64,000 bases of DNA, taken from NCBI RefSeq assembly GCF_017591425.1, contig NW_024467083.1:16173001-16237000 (forward strand), in the 5' to 3' direction. The notes beneath the pieces were generated by a model that did no database searches, was not told the origin of the DNA, and saw only the letters and a list, made by a program, of their open reading frames with translations. Below are positions 11,870 through 22,103 of this stretch, one piece after another. The translations under genes and the position numbers were made by a program. Within the stretch, counting starts at the first letter, position 1. Each line of letters opens with the position of its first letter. The stretch comes from Ochotona curzoniae (Eukaryota > Chordata > Mammalia > Lagomorpha > Ochotonidae).

Positions 11870-12352
11870 TTGATTCTGAGTATATTTAACAAACAAGTAA
11901 ACATGCTAACAAAATCATGCCTCTACACAGGATACATTTATTTGAAAATATGCAACTTCTTTCCACAAAAGAAGATACACAAATCACATATAGCTTGTTC
12001 ATTCTTTGGTAACATTCATTTCTTTACTGAGTTTTCACTTACATATTGGTATCCTGTAACTTAACTCCTGAGATAAAATAAGAAATCTTAGTTAAATATT
12101 TATCAAGATACGTAGCCATCTACCTACCTTCTATCAACTACCTCAGTATATACAAAGACAGCATCAGTACTACTTTCTTTTCCCTACAACAAAGTGAGTA
12201 TGATTAGCCTTTTTTAGCTCCCCTTTTCCATTGTGTCATACTCATTTTACTCTCAATTGGTTATATTTTCTTGCGCATATGGGTGTCTCCAAACCTTCAC
12301 ACATGAAGGTTTAGTTGTATCAGTAAGGAAATATACACTCTTTAGCTTGTGT

Positions 12353-12872
12353 TGTTAGAGTCCGGGCTAAAGCCCCTGGACGTCAGGGTGCGAGCTAGTC
12401 AACCCCCAGAGAATGACAAACAGTCTCACTGGTAATGCAAACAGCAAACAGAGTTTATTGCGCCAGCATGCTGGGACCAGACTGCACTTGGGGCACACAG
12501 GCCAGCCAAGCAGGGCGGTCAGATCCCAAACAGCCCAAGACAGAAGCTTATATAGGCTCTTTTGGGCTGAGAAATACATCAAAAGTAACAACCTTAGACA
12601 TGTTCATTTTTATGGCCTTCAGGCACAGGCAGCCTGTTCTGTTCCCATACCCATTATCTGTATGGCTCATCCCATTCTCACACCCTTATCTTCCTCCTGT
12701 TCCTGGGATTGGAGAATTGTGCCCTTGCCCCCCTGTACCTGGGTTCACAAAGTTGCAGGATAGCAAAGAACAGATTTATCACTAAAGCCTCCTGGCCTGG
12801 CAAAGTAGCAGTTTTCTCTACACAAAGGAACCTCACACTGTCCAACAATAGCATTTTACCCACATTCTAACA
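12353..12872 (-). mobile_element. Solo LTR of an endogenous retrovirus (ERV1-like)
   Basis: The 520-bp block begins TGTTAGA and ends TCTAACA, a perfect 7-bp inverted terminal repeat with TG...CA ends, and is flanked by GTGT on both sides (12349-12352 and 12873-12876), a 4-bp target-site duplication typical of gammaretrovirus-like (class I) ERVs. On the minus strand it has CCTATATAAGC (TATA box, about 12548-12556) and, further 3', GCGCAATAAACTC (poly(A) signal near 12453), the U3-R-U5 order. No internal viral genes adjoin it, so it is read as a solo LTR from recombination. Open frames inside it are incidental. Confidence 0.88.
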
Positions 12873-12876
12873 GTGT

Positions 12877-15193
12877 AAATTTTCTTCATTTTTATCATAG
12901 AATGGGAGTATTAGTGAGGCATATCAGTAAGGGCTACAAGTTCAGATATCCTCTTCTCTTATCATTGTGTAGTAACTACTTAATTTCTTCCCAGATGTTT
13001 GGAATCAGTTACCCTAATATAGTCATATTCCTTTTTGATCTGTTGGTCAAGGAGTTTGAGTAGTCTGAGGTGTCTATGGGGCAGTCTCATATTAAAACTT
13101 AGTAGTTTTGTTGTATCCCTAGTGACAGCATTACTTCTTTGGGAACTAAGGATATTAAATACTTATAATCTAAACTAAAGGGATGGGAAACAAAAGCTGT
13201 AGTTAAAGGTCCCTAAGGAGAATTTTGAGATGACGGTTTCCACATCCTTTCCTTGACTTAACAACCAAAAAATCTTGACAATGGGAAAAAGCATTTACTG
13301 ATCTGTGCTTCAGGGTGTAAGCTACACACTGAAAGATCTCACCCCAGTGCTTCAGGGTTGCCAAACCAGCAGGGTTGCAAACTGAATTTCAGTGTTATAA
13401 AATCAGCTGCTTCAGCAGGATAGGAAATATGAGTATTAACTTCTTTCAACATAAGACCATTGCTGCACTTACCTTGTTTCAAAATAAGTCTTTGGTCACA
13501 AGCTACTCTGTAGAATAGTGAGTAAGATATTCTATAAGTCCTTAGATGGTATTTTTGGCAAAATCACAGTTCACAAAGAAAGCAAATCCATAACCATAAT
13601 AAATTTATTCCTGGGGGATCAGAGTGATGCTTTCCATGACTGAAGCAATCCAAAGGAATCAAACAGCTGATGAGTTTCCTTGATGAATGGTGCCATATTC
13701 AGGACTCAAGGACGATTTCCTGCTGTTGGTAGTTGGCATACTCACCTTAGAATGTCGTCAAAGAAGTTTTTAACAGTAGAATTTCATGTGGCTATGGATA
13801 ACAATTCTAAGCATAATAATACCATAGATAACAATACCAATAATCAAGGTTCTGTTAGACAATTTTCAGGGGACCATATGCCATTGTGGCAACATCCGGA
13901 AGGAAGATATGGACAAAACAGAGTCAATTATCCTGAAGCATCACAGAAAAATCTGTAAGATCCAATTGTGACTGGGAAGAGCATCTCTGACAGAGTTATA
14001 GAAAACAGTGGCTTCTGATTAGTCCCACTTCTGTTGTTCCACAGCTAAATATTTAGTTTTGAGTCTAAGAATCAGAACTAAACAAGAACACTGAAGAGAA
14101 ATGGTAAGTTGGAAACCCCCGGGCACTTCTAAATTTGTGCATTTACCACATGTTTGACTGCAAAGCCTTCCAAGATCCATGACTACTGCTTTTCTTCTCC
14201 ATTCCAAATCTTTTACAATTTTTTGTCAAGTATTCTCTCTCAAGTGACATAGAGGTAATGGGATTCTAAGAAATGCATTCCATCTTAACAAAGTTGGTAG
14301 GGCACAATCTAACACAATTCTAAAGAAAGAAGCCTGGTTATCTATTCATATATTCATTCACTTGTACCAGTACAAAAACAAATACCATAAATGGATATCA
14401 AATATTTAAATCCATAAGTATAAACATGACATTGCTGTGAAGGATAATGTGATGGCTTCTACAGAGGCAAAGGAGGAATAACTGTGGCTAGTAGAGAATG
14501 ATGCATGATGCTGAAGTTGAGATCATAAAAAATAAAATGCAGGGAAATGTTTCAGAACCCAGTGGTTGAGACTCAACCACCAACAGCAGAAGGTGTTGAG
14601 ACAAAAGAGACAAGTGGAGACTGAAGAAACAAGATTAGATAGAATATATGTTTATTGGGGAGCTGTTTAGGCAGCAGTATTCATCTTGGACAGATGCACC
14701 GCAGAGAGGAGAATCCCTGCACCATAGGGAGGAGAAACACAAAAGAGGCTAACCAGAATGCAACTGGATTTTCTCAAGAGATACTATCATCCTGGGCTCC
14801 AGATAAAAGACATTCCAGGCATTACCTAAGAGCTGCACGTCCTTAACAGCTTTGTTTACTCTGTGGAATTTAGGATGATCTCCAAGATCACCAAGTGAGC
14901 AAAAGATTGGCATTACATCCAAAATGGCTGCAGTCAGATCAAGCTGGATTCTTTCAAGGATACCTCAAAATGTCCCCAGAGTCGAGGACACTTGCCACAG
15001 CTCCCACTATTTTATCTTTTACCCATTCCAGGTATATTTTTATTTGTACCACGCCACTAAAACTCGTCATGTTAATTTTATTAACTTCTCCCCTGCTTCA
15101 TTGCCAAACTCAGTGTTAATAGTCCTCTTCTCACTTGATCTCTCAGCACCACTATTCTAACTGAATATCCCTATTTTCTTTTTGTTTGTTTGT
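12877..15193. other. Intergenic stretch, possibly old retroposon debris
   Basis: No gene is supported. A 92-codon plus-strand frame at 13680-13958 is Asn-rich (DNNSKHNNTIDNNTNNQG) and has no recognised relative. Around 14590-14990 the GC content and a TTTATT (AATAAA on minus) suggest another decayed LTR, but no ends were found. Confidence 0.4.
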
Positions 15194-15519
15194 TTTTAGA
15201 TTTATTTATTCTTATTGGAAAGGCAGATTTACAGAAAGATGGAAAAATGGAAGGACTTTCCATCTCTAGCTCACTCCCGAAATCGCTGCAACAGCCAGAG
15301 TAAAGCCAATCCAAAGCTAGAAGCCAAGATCCAGACATTTCTTCCATGTCTTCCATATTGTTGCAGGACCTCAAAGCTTTGGGCTTATGTTTATGCTTTT
15401 CCAGGGCATAAGCAGGCAGTAGGATGGGAAGTAGAGTAGCTGGCACAGCAACTGGTGCCCATATGGGATCCTAGTACTTGCAAGGGGTTGATTAGCCAAT
15501 TGAACCACTGCACTGGGTC
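15194..15519 (-). repeat. CSINE
   Basis: Reverse C-repeat: ATTGGAAAGGCAGATTTACAG, CACTCCCGAAATCGCTGC, CCATATGGGATCCTAG, head ending AACCACTGCACTGGGTC. Confidence 0.88.
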
Positions 15520-16673
15520 AATCCCTACTTTCTTAAAACATTTTCTTCATCTTTCTCCTGGAACATTATTGTTGTCTCTACTTGTCAGAACATGCTATCA
15601 TCCACAAGAGCCTTGATTATTCACTGATGTGTCTCTTATGCAAAGAGTAACACCCAGTACAGAGTAGGTTCTATGTAAGTGTTGAGTGACTTGAAGGAGT
15701 CGAGGAGGAACCAAGCAGTATGAATATACTATATAGTATATAGCAAAGGAAATCAGAACAAACGAGGTTTGGGTTGCTCAATAGAAACAATGCTTTCAAG
15801 AAAAATCCAAGGTTTAAATCTCACTAGTGTTCAACTTTGAACGCAGCAGTGTGAACGTTTAGAGTGAAGGTTTTCTGGAGTGTTAAGGTCAAAAGTCAGA
15901 TTCAAGGGAATGTAAAAGAGAACAGAAGAAGAATGAATGGGAGTAGCTTCATCCACTTGTTTTCAGGAGTGTCGCTTAGAGATCCTAAAATGTAGCAAAT
16001 GGACGTATGCAGTGAGGTAAAAGGAGCTTTCTTTTTATTATTTCATGAGAAGGATATTTATCTTGATGGAAGAATCTGATACAAAAGTTAATGTTCAGAG
16101 TGCAGAGGGAATAATTGCCAGAGTGATTGAAACGGGAGAAAAAAATGGGATTCCATGGCTAACTGAACCAGTGGACTTTGAAGAGAAACACAGAGAGAAG
16201 AAATCAAGTAGATTGGGTGTAGTGGGGAAAGTTAGTTAACATTCTCCTGTGATTTATTTCACGGCTGGTGTCTCCTTCTCAACCCATACTCTAAACACTG
16301 GGTTGTCCTTGAGTTGTTTCTCCTCTGATATGCTGAGATGATCTCATTTATTTAGTTCATGTTTTCGAAGGCATATGGTTCCAATGTTTTTTGTACTGCC
16401 CTCAAACTCTGGACTCATATATAACTGCCTACCTGATACCCGTTTTTAATGTCTAACACACATCTTCAGCTTAGTATAACTGGAATAGAACAGTCTAACT
16501 CTGACCTTCCTTCTCATGAATGCATCATTCATGTACACCATGCACAATGTAGCTACAATAATTTTTTTTGATAAGTCAAATCCAATCACACATCTTCCCA
16601 ACCCAGGATCATCCACTGGGTTCTCCAAAAGTACGGCCTAAAGTTCTTTCTGTTACCTATAAAACCCAAGGTC
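15520..16673. other. Intergenic stretch with old LINE/MIR-like fragments
   Basis: 15600-15675 (CACCCAGTACAGAGTAGGTTCTATGTAAGTGTTGAGTGA) resembles the L2/MIR 3' end in plus orientation. 16290-16620 (GGACTCATATATAACTGCC...ATGTCTAACACACATCTTC) resembles a widespread ancient mammalian repeat whose family I cannot name with certainty. The 64-codon frame at 16045-16239 is not supported as a gene. Confidence 0.45.
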
Positions 16674-16963
16674 GGCCTGGCTCAGTAGCCTAGCGGCTGA
16701 TGTACTCACCTTGCATGTGCCAGGATCCCTATGGTGCTGGTTCATGTCCCAGTTGCTCCACTTCCCATCCAGCTCCCTGCTTGTGGATTGGAAAAGCAGT
16801 AGAGAAATCCCAAAGCCTTGTGACCATGCCCCCTCATGGGAAACCTGGAAGAGTCTTCTGGCTCCTGGCCCTTGCAGCTACTTGGGGAGTGAATCATTGG
16901 ATGGCAGATCTTCCTCTCTATCTCTCCTCCTCTCTGTATATCTGACTGTCTAATAAAAAAAAA
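16674..16963 (+). repeat. CSINE
   Basis: Forward C-repeat: GGCCTGGCTCAGTAGCCTAGCGGC head, CCTTGCATGTGCCAGGATCC, CATGTCCCAGTTGCTCCAC (B-box region), CTTGGGGAGTGAATCATTGG, TCTCTCCTCCTCTCTGTATATC and an A tail. Confidence 0.9.
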
Positions 16964-16984
16964 GCAAGGTCATCTGATTGAAGT

Positions 16985-17230
16985 TTACCTCTCTAACTCA
17001 TCTTCTAGTAAAAGGCCTGACCACTGTCTAAAGTAGCACTTTCCTCAAATTCTTTCCTTCCTCTGCTTGACAATTTTCCTAATGTATGCCTTACTTCCTG
17101 ATATCATAACATAATATGCATAGTTTGAGTTCTTGTTCCCACCCATTTACACTAACTAAGACAAGAGAACCATCTGTTTTGTGCAACACATGTCTCCATA
17201 TCACTGCACATAGATATTTGGGTAATATAG
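16985..17230 (+). repeat. L2-like LINE fragment
   Basis: TCTAAAGTAGCACTTTCCTC followed by TCTTTCCTTCCTCTGC and a run on hospital-list-like CT-rich sequence match the general order of the L2 3' end. Diverged; low-confidence family call. Confidence 0.35.
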
Positions 17231-18680
17231 GTATTAGGAGTTGAAATGAAAAAAGAAGAATATAATCAAAAGATCAGACAGTGGTGAGAATGAGAGAAGG
17301 GAGGGCAGTTAAGGGCCCTTGAAACTAGTTAGATGAGGCAAGGATGATTCAGAGTAAGGTAAGAGAAACAGCAGTCTTAAAGTTATTCAAATCTTCTCTT
17401 CAAAGTTGTTCATCCAATTTTATTTGGGCCTCAGTTTTCTGCTTCACTTAAATATTTGATCCAGATGAATATATCATGGGCAAATATTTATTTAATATCC
17501 TGATGTATAATGACCTGATGCAAAAGGTATAGAAATCATTGCAGATAACAGGAAGTACTAGATTTGGTGCCTGCATTCTACAGTCAAGGATATGAAGCCT
17601 ATGAGCGGTTGGGTTTCCAAGTTCAAGACTGGAATCTAGGTGGTCTTGTTCTCTTTCTTCTGTTCTTTTTACTTTCTTATTAGTTGTGTAGTATCACAAG
17701 ACAGACTTGGGAAGAAACGTGCACTTTTAGCATTTCAAGAATGTTAAAATTGTTAATTGTTTTAAAAATAACTTGCCACATGATGATAAAAGTTCAAGTT
17801 TGTCTTCTTACACAATTTTAATTGTATTTTGGTTTATGTTGAGAAGTCTCAAGAGGATATATCAGCTGTTCATTTGGGTCTTTCTGTTTTACAGCTTTCA
17901 GCTAATGGTGGTTAGCTAACACCTTTTTTCCTGGGTTATTAATGTAGGGGCTTACCCATCTCCTCTCTCCTGCAACTATCCACTTAATGTAATGTTTTAG
18001 ATAGTACTTTAATATGGGATTATGTCCAGTATTTTAAGAGAGAGGTGCAAAATAAATGAAGTAATGAGTAGACCAGATAAGCTGAATAAAGGCAAAGAAA
18101 ACATTTTCTTTCACACTAGTGTAGATTCCTTGCATCACATGCTATTAATGTAAGTGTTCCTCAAACCAGCCAGTAATAATATCTCATCATTATGTGTAAT
18201 AAATGTTTAGGGCATTTCCCACCTCTCTACAAAAGCACAGGACACTTTTCTTCTTCATTTATGCAGGGCTAATTTGCACAGACTCCAGGAGCATTCCATT
18301 AATTCATTTAAGTAGGCTGTTCCTAACGAGCTCACTCACACCTAAGAGTTTTCCTTTTCTGGCAAGATGTGTGATCCTGACACACAGAGTGAGAAATGAA
18401 AGGTAATTCACTGGGGGCCGTTGGCCTGAGAGGCTGACACGCACCTGGGCGGAAGTAATGCTGCTTTCAGCATCAGTGTGAACTTCCACTGGAGCTTGGT
18501 CTGTGTTTACACTCCCTGAACTTGAGCAGGACACAGAGAAACAGGGAGTAATCTAACCATAAAAAATCCTTTCTGTAACTCACTTTCCTCCTCCCGTGCT
18601 GCTCTGCCCCTGCAGACCTCTGTGGAAATGTTTGTAATTTTAGGCAGCTCTATAACAATAGGAGATTATAAGGCAGACAG
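17231..18680. other. Intergenic stretch, possible conserved block at 18240-18610
   Basis: No gene is supported. 18400-18610 is richer in GC and in CpG (GGGGGCCGTTGG, GACACGCACCTGGGCGG) than its AT-rich surroundings and shows no repeat signature. Confidence 0.4.
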
Positions 18681-19108
18681 CTGGTACAGATTGAATTGTG
18701 TGCTCTCCCCAAATCAGATTTTGGAGATTTACCCCCTGGTCCCTCACAATGGGATCTTGTTTGGAAACAGATTCCTTGCAGAAATAGTAATGATGCAGTC
18801 TTCCATGGAGGGCAGGCTTCTGATTCAGTATGACTGGGCTCCTCCTGATAGAAAGGAGTAGTTACACACAGCTACATACACAAGGAGACTACAGTGTGAA
18901 AACTGGAGCTGTGCTAGCCGCACACCAAGGAACAACAGAGACTTGGAGCAGACCCTGCCCTAGGGCCATGGCCCTACTGGCACCATGGCTTGGACATTCA
19001 GGCAGAATTTGGAGATGACAATGTGTTTTGTTTTTGTTTTTGTTTGTTTTGTCTTTTTTGTCACTTAAGGCACTTGGTTTGTGGTAATTTGTTACTCATA
19101 CCTGATAA
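18681..19108 (+). mobile_element. MaLR LTR (MLT1/MST-like)
   Basis: The block runs ACAGATTGAATTGTGTGCTCTCCCC, GATCTTGTTTGGAAACAG, TATGACTGGGCTCCT, ACAACAGAGACTTGGAGCAGACCCTGCC, TGGCACCATGGCTTGGACATTC and CACTTGGTTTGTGGTAATTTGTTA, the landmark order of mammalian MaLR LTRs (the 'AATTGTGTCCCCC ... GTCTGTGGTACTTTGTTA' pattern) as remembered. Solo and non-coding. Confidence 0.75.
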
Positions 19109-19211
19109 ACAAATACAGGAGCTTTCTGGAAGAAGAGCGATGTTGATTTCACAGGCTTAGTTCTGGTTCAGTCCAAGTATCTGGTGTGAGTTTGCTGAAA
19201 TAAGCTCACCT

Positions 19212-19560
19212 CATTTCTTGGCTTAAAATTTTCCCATCATCTCCTTATCTGCCCTATGAGACTTCGTGGATTTTGCTCTCAAAGAAGGTCTATCTCCTTT
19301 TACTCTCTTCCTTTTTAACCCTCTTCAACCCCACTGGGATCTTGAAGTTCTCCAAACACTGCAGTATCCAGCTGCTTTTTTTTTCCCTTTATCACTGAAA
19401 TTACACATCTATTTAAAAATTATTTCCTTGTAAAGTCATCCTTCTTCCTCCTATGCCAATAAGCACTCTTTTCACTCATTTTTCTTCCATGCATCACACT
19501 TATAAGTTCCCAATGTTATGTATCCCTCTCTTCACATTTTACCATTGGCAACCAGGTAAA
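19212..19560 (+). repeat. L2-like LINE fragment
   Basis: CTTGGCTTAAAATTTTCCCATCATC, CACTGGGATCTTGAAGTTCTCCAAACACTGC and AAAGTCATCCTTCTTCC follow the L2 3' region order (SINE/LINE 'cttaaaaccttccaatgg ... gccacactggcctcc' pattern). Old and diverged. Confidence 0.5.
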
Positions 19561-20179
19561 CTGAAAATGTAAGAAAGTCAGATTTGCTGTGACCTAAAAG
19601 TCTAAGACTGTGGAGTGCAATAGAAGGAGCTCAACCATTGCTGTTGAATGAGTGAATTTCCAGGCATGTGAGGGCTTAGAGAATTTCACCAGCTATTTGC
19701 AAGCCATGCCTGATTGCTACTTCTACGGTGTGTGTGTGTTGTTGTTGTTGCTGCTGGTAGACTGGGAAACGTCATCTCTTCTTTTTCCTTCTTCCTCTTA
19801 TCACACTTGGAATTTCTGGAAGGACATTTCCTTACTGAGAAAAGAAAGTGGAAATGAGATTGCGCAGGCAGCTGTCCCTCTTGTTCATTCTCTGCCAAGA
19901 CTGGCATACAGCAGATAATTGGTAAATACAGACTTAAGGAGTCAACAGGAAATCAGTGGAGGGTTTCTCTTTTTTTATAAAGAAATAAATTTTAGGTTTA
20001 GTTCTTAAAGCAATCTAGGCCTCCCAGACAGGCCTCATCTGCTTTTGATTCACTCTTCAGTAGTAGACAACCACTGCCATGGCCTTTATCGAGTTCCAAA
20101 GTCCTGGAATTGACACCCCATGAACTACTCTCCCCTGGAGAATGCACTACATTTAGCAACTCAATGCTTAGGAATAGAA

Positions 20180-20550
20180 TAGAGCAGGAGTGATGGGATG
20201 TCATTTCTGAGATGGTTATAAAAAGACAAGTTTTCATCCTGAGTGCTCTTGTGCTTTCACTCTGGGAGGCTTATTTTGGGAGAAGCCAGCTGCCATGTTG
20301 GGAGGCAGCCATGTAGAGAGGTCTGCAGCAGCAAATCTGGGGGCAGATCTGCCCCTAGCGGGGTCGTGAAATAACTGCAGCCCTGGCTGGCACCTGCATT
20401 GGAAGCTCACAGGAGAACTGAGCTGGAAATGACTGGCCAATCCTCCTTGATCCTTGATTCCAGGCACTGTTAAGATAATGTTTACTGTTCCCAGTTGTGA
20501 AGTTCCAGGATAATCTGTTATGGATACAGCATGCTCAATCATGGCCTCAG
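20180..20550 (+). mobile_element. MaLR LTR (MLT1/MST/THE-like)
   Basis: GATGGGATGTCATTTCTGAGATGGTTATAAAAAG, GTGCTCTTGTGCTTTCACTCTGGG, AGAAGCCAGCTGCCATGTTG, AGCCATGTAGAGAGGTC, AACTGCAGCCCTGGCTG, TTGATTCCAGGCACTGTTAAGATAATG and GGATAATCTGTTATG reproduce the order of the MaLR LTR consensus as remembered. Non-coding, no internal region attached. Confidence 0.85.
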
Positions 20551-20739
20551 ATTTCTGCTCCATATGTGTGTCCTTTTTAAAGCATTGCTACAGAGAAAGT
20601 CAAGATGTTTCTTCAAAAGGCTAATGTGCATTTAAAGGATGTCGCTTAACCAAGTTAAGTTTTTTAAAAATTAGTAACTTTTTTAATATTCTGAAGGTGG
20701 TCAAAATGCAATTTTCAAACCAAATCTCCTTTACTTAAT

Positions 20740-20940
20740 ATCTACTTTGACACTTTTCTAAACATTTTATGCATACCCCCTTGCAGCAAAGTGCTACCAT
20801 CACTCTGTTAAACAGAGAACAAGCAGAACAAGCAGCATACGCTTCTTGCTCAGGGTTATGTAGCTAGGAGGTGGTGGAGCCATATAGATTGGTTCTGAGA
20901 CTGAGCCCGTCAGCAGTGGTTTACACTGCTGCCAAGACAA
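20740..20940 (-). repeat. MIR SINE
   Basis: Reverse MIR: CTCAGGGTTATGTAGCTAGGAGGTGGTGGAGCC followed by GGTTCTGAGACTGAGCCCGTCAGCAG matches the reverse of 'AGCTGTGTGACCTTGG' and the tRNA-like head of the ancient mammalian MIR. Confidence 0.75.
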
Positions 20941-21127
20941 ACAGGTCTCATAGAAAACACATGCTAGCCTTCAACACCAGCATCAATGGAGAACAGTTAA
21001 TTCGATAGCACTAACATGTTATGATTAAAAGATGGGATCATCCTTATCTTTGATGGACTCAGATTATGAGATGAAGCAGAAAATTCATAACAAGTACCTA
21101 GCCTATTGTCTGGTACATACAAAAATA

Positions 21128-21205
21128 AACCAAACCAAACAAAAAAAAAAAGAAGAAGAAGAAGAAAGAAAGAAAGAAAAGAAAAGGAAAGGAAAAGGAA
21201 ATGCA
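21128..21205 (+). repeat. A/GAA/GAAA simple repeat
   Basis: An A run followed by (AAG)n, (GAAA)n and GGAAA units. Purine-only low complexity. Confidence 0.95.
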
Positions 21206-21984
21206 TCCAAAATTACAATAGTCAGACCTTAAATTGTCAGAGAAATCTTCACACACTTATGCCTTTTTTGAGGAGGTGTCAACCAGAACCGAGAGCAGCC
21301 TGTCATTACTCAGATCCCTAAGTTGCTATAAGGTTTATGGATATCTGCAGAGGGCAGGGCATGAAGACAACTGTCTTCAGCTGGATGCAGCTGGAACTTT
21401 CTGACAGTGCCAGAGCCTACACTGTATCAGCTTCTATCTCCTGAGTCTGTTCTAATCCATGGCACCTAACCAGAGAAAGGATTTTGTTTCTCCCTCTTTT
21501 TTAGGATGCATTCATCAATCGTCCTAAGGTACTTTCCAAAGTCAGCCTGCCCCGAAGTGAGTCCAACCAGAGTCAAACCAATCTGACAAAACTACTTTCA
21601 GTGAAAAATGAAATAACTAATGGACTAAGTCAAAAGGATTATGAACCGGGTGAAAATTCCATTTTCCTACTCAAAATAATGCAGGGCTGTTAACTTCAAC
21701 TTCTTTTGTTTGTGGGTTGGCATATTAATCTTCCTCAATATATACTTTTTGTTATTTTATAATTTAAACATTGGAAATTAAACCAAGTGAAAGAAACAGC
21801 ATGAGCTCTCAGAAGTATTCAAAATGAAGGCTGTGAGGACATTTGCTACGCTTAAATATTGTACAAACCATGAAGGAGGGAGGATCAAACTTTGAATGCC
21901 TAGTAAGTGCAACCTCTATATGGTGGTCTGGTTCATGCTGTTGATAACTGCTCAGAGTAGCTTTCTTGGGCACTTACATGATTA

Positions 21985-22070
21985 CTTCTATTAGAGAATA
22001 AGAAATTGATGATCAGAAAAACCAATGGCAGAACTGGGATTTGAATACAAGTCTGATTCTAAAACTTCCT
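21985..22070 (-). repeat. MIR fragment
   Basis: AATAAGAAATTGATGATCAG and GGCAGAACTGGGATTTGAATACAAGTCTGATTCTA match the reverse of the MIR core and head. The L1 below is inserted just beyond it. Confidence 0.6.
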
Positions 22071-22103
22071 CTTCCTAGGACACCATAGAACTAGAGTTTC
22101 TTT

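Noticed and set aside
12413..12785. Two overlapping 116-codon plus-strand frames
   Set aside because: They lie inside the minus-strand solo LTR, antisense to it, and have no protein resemblance.
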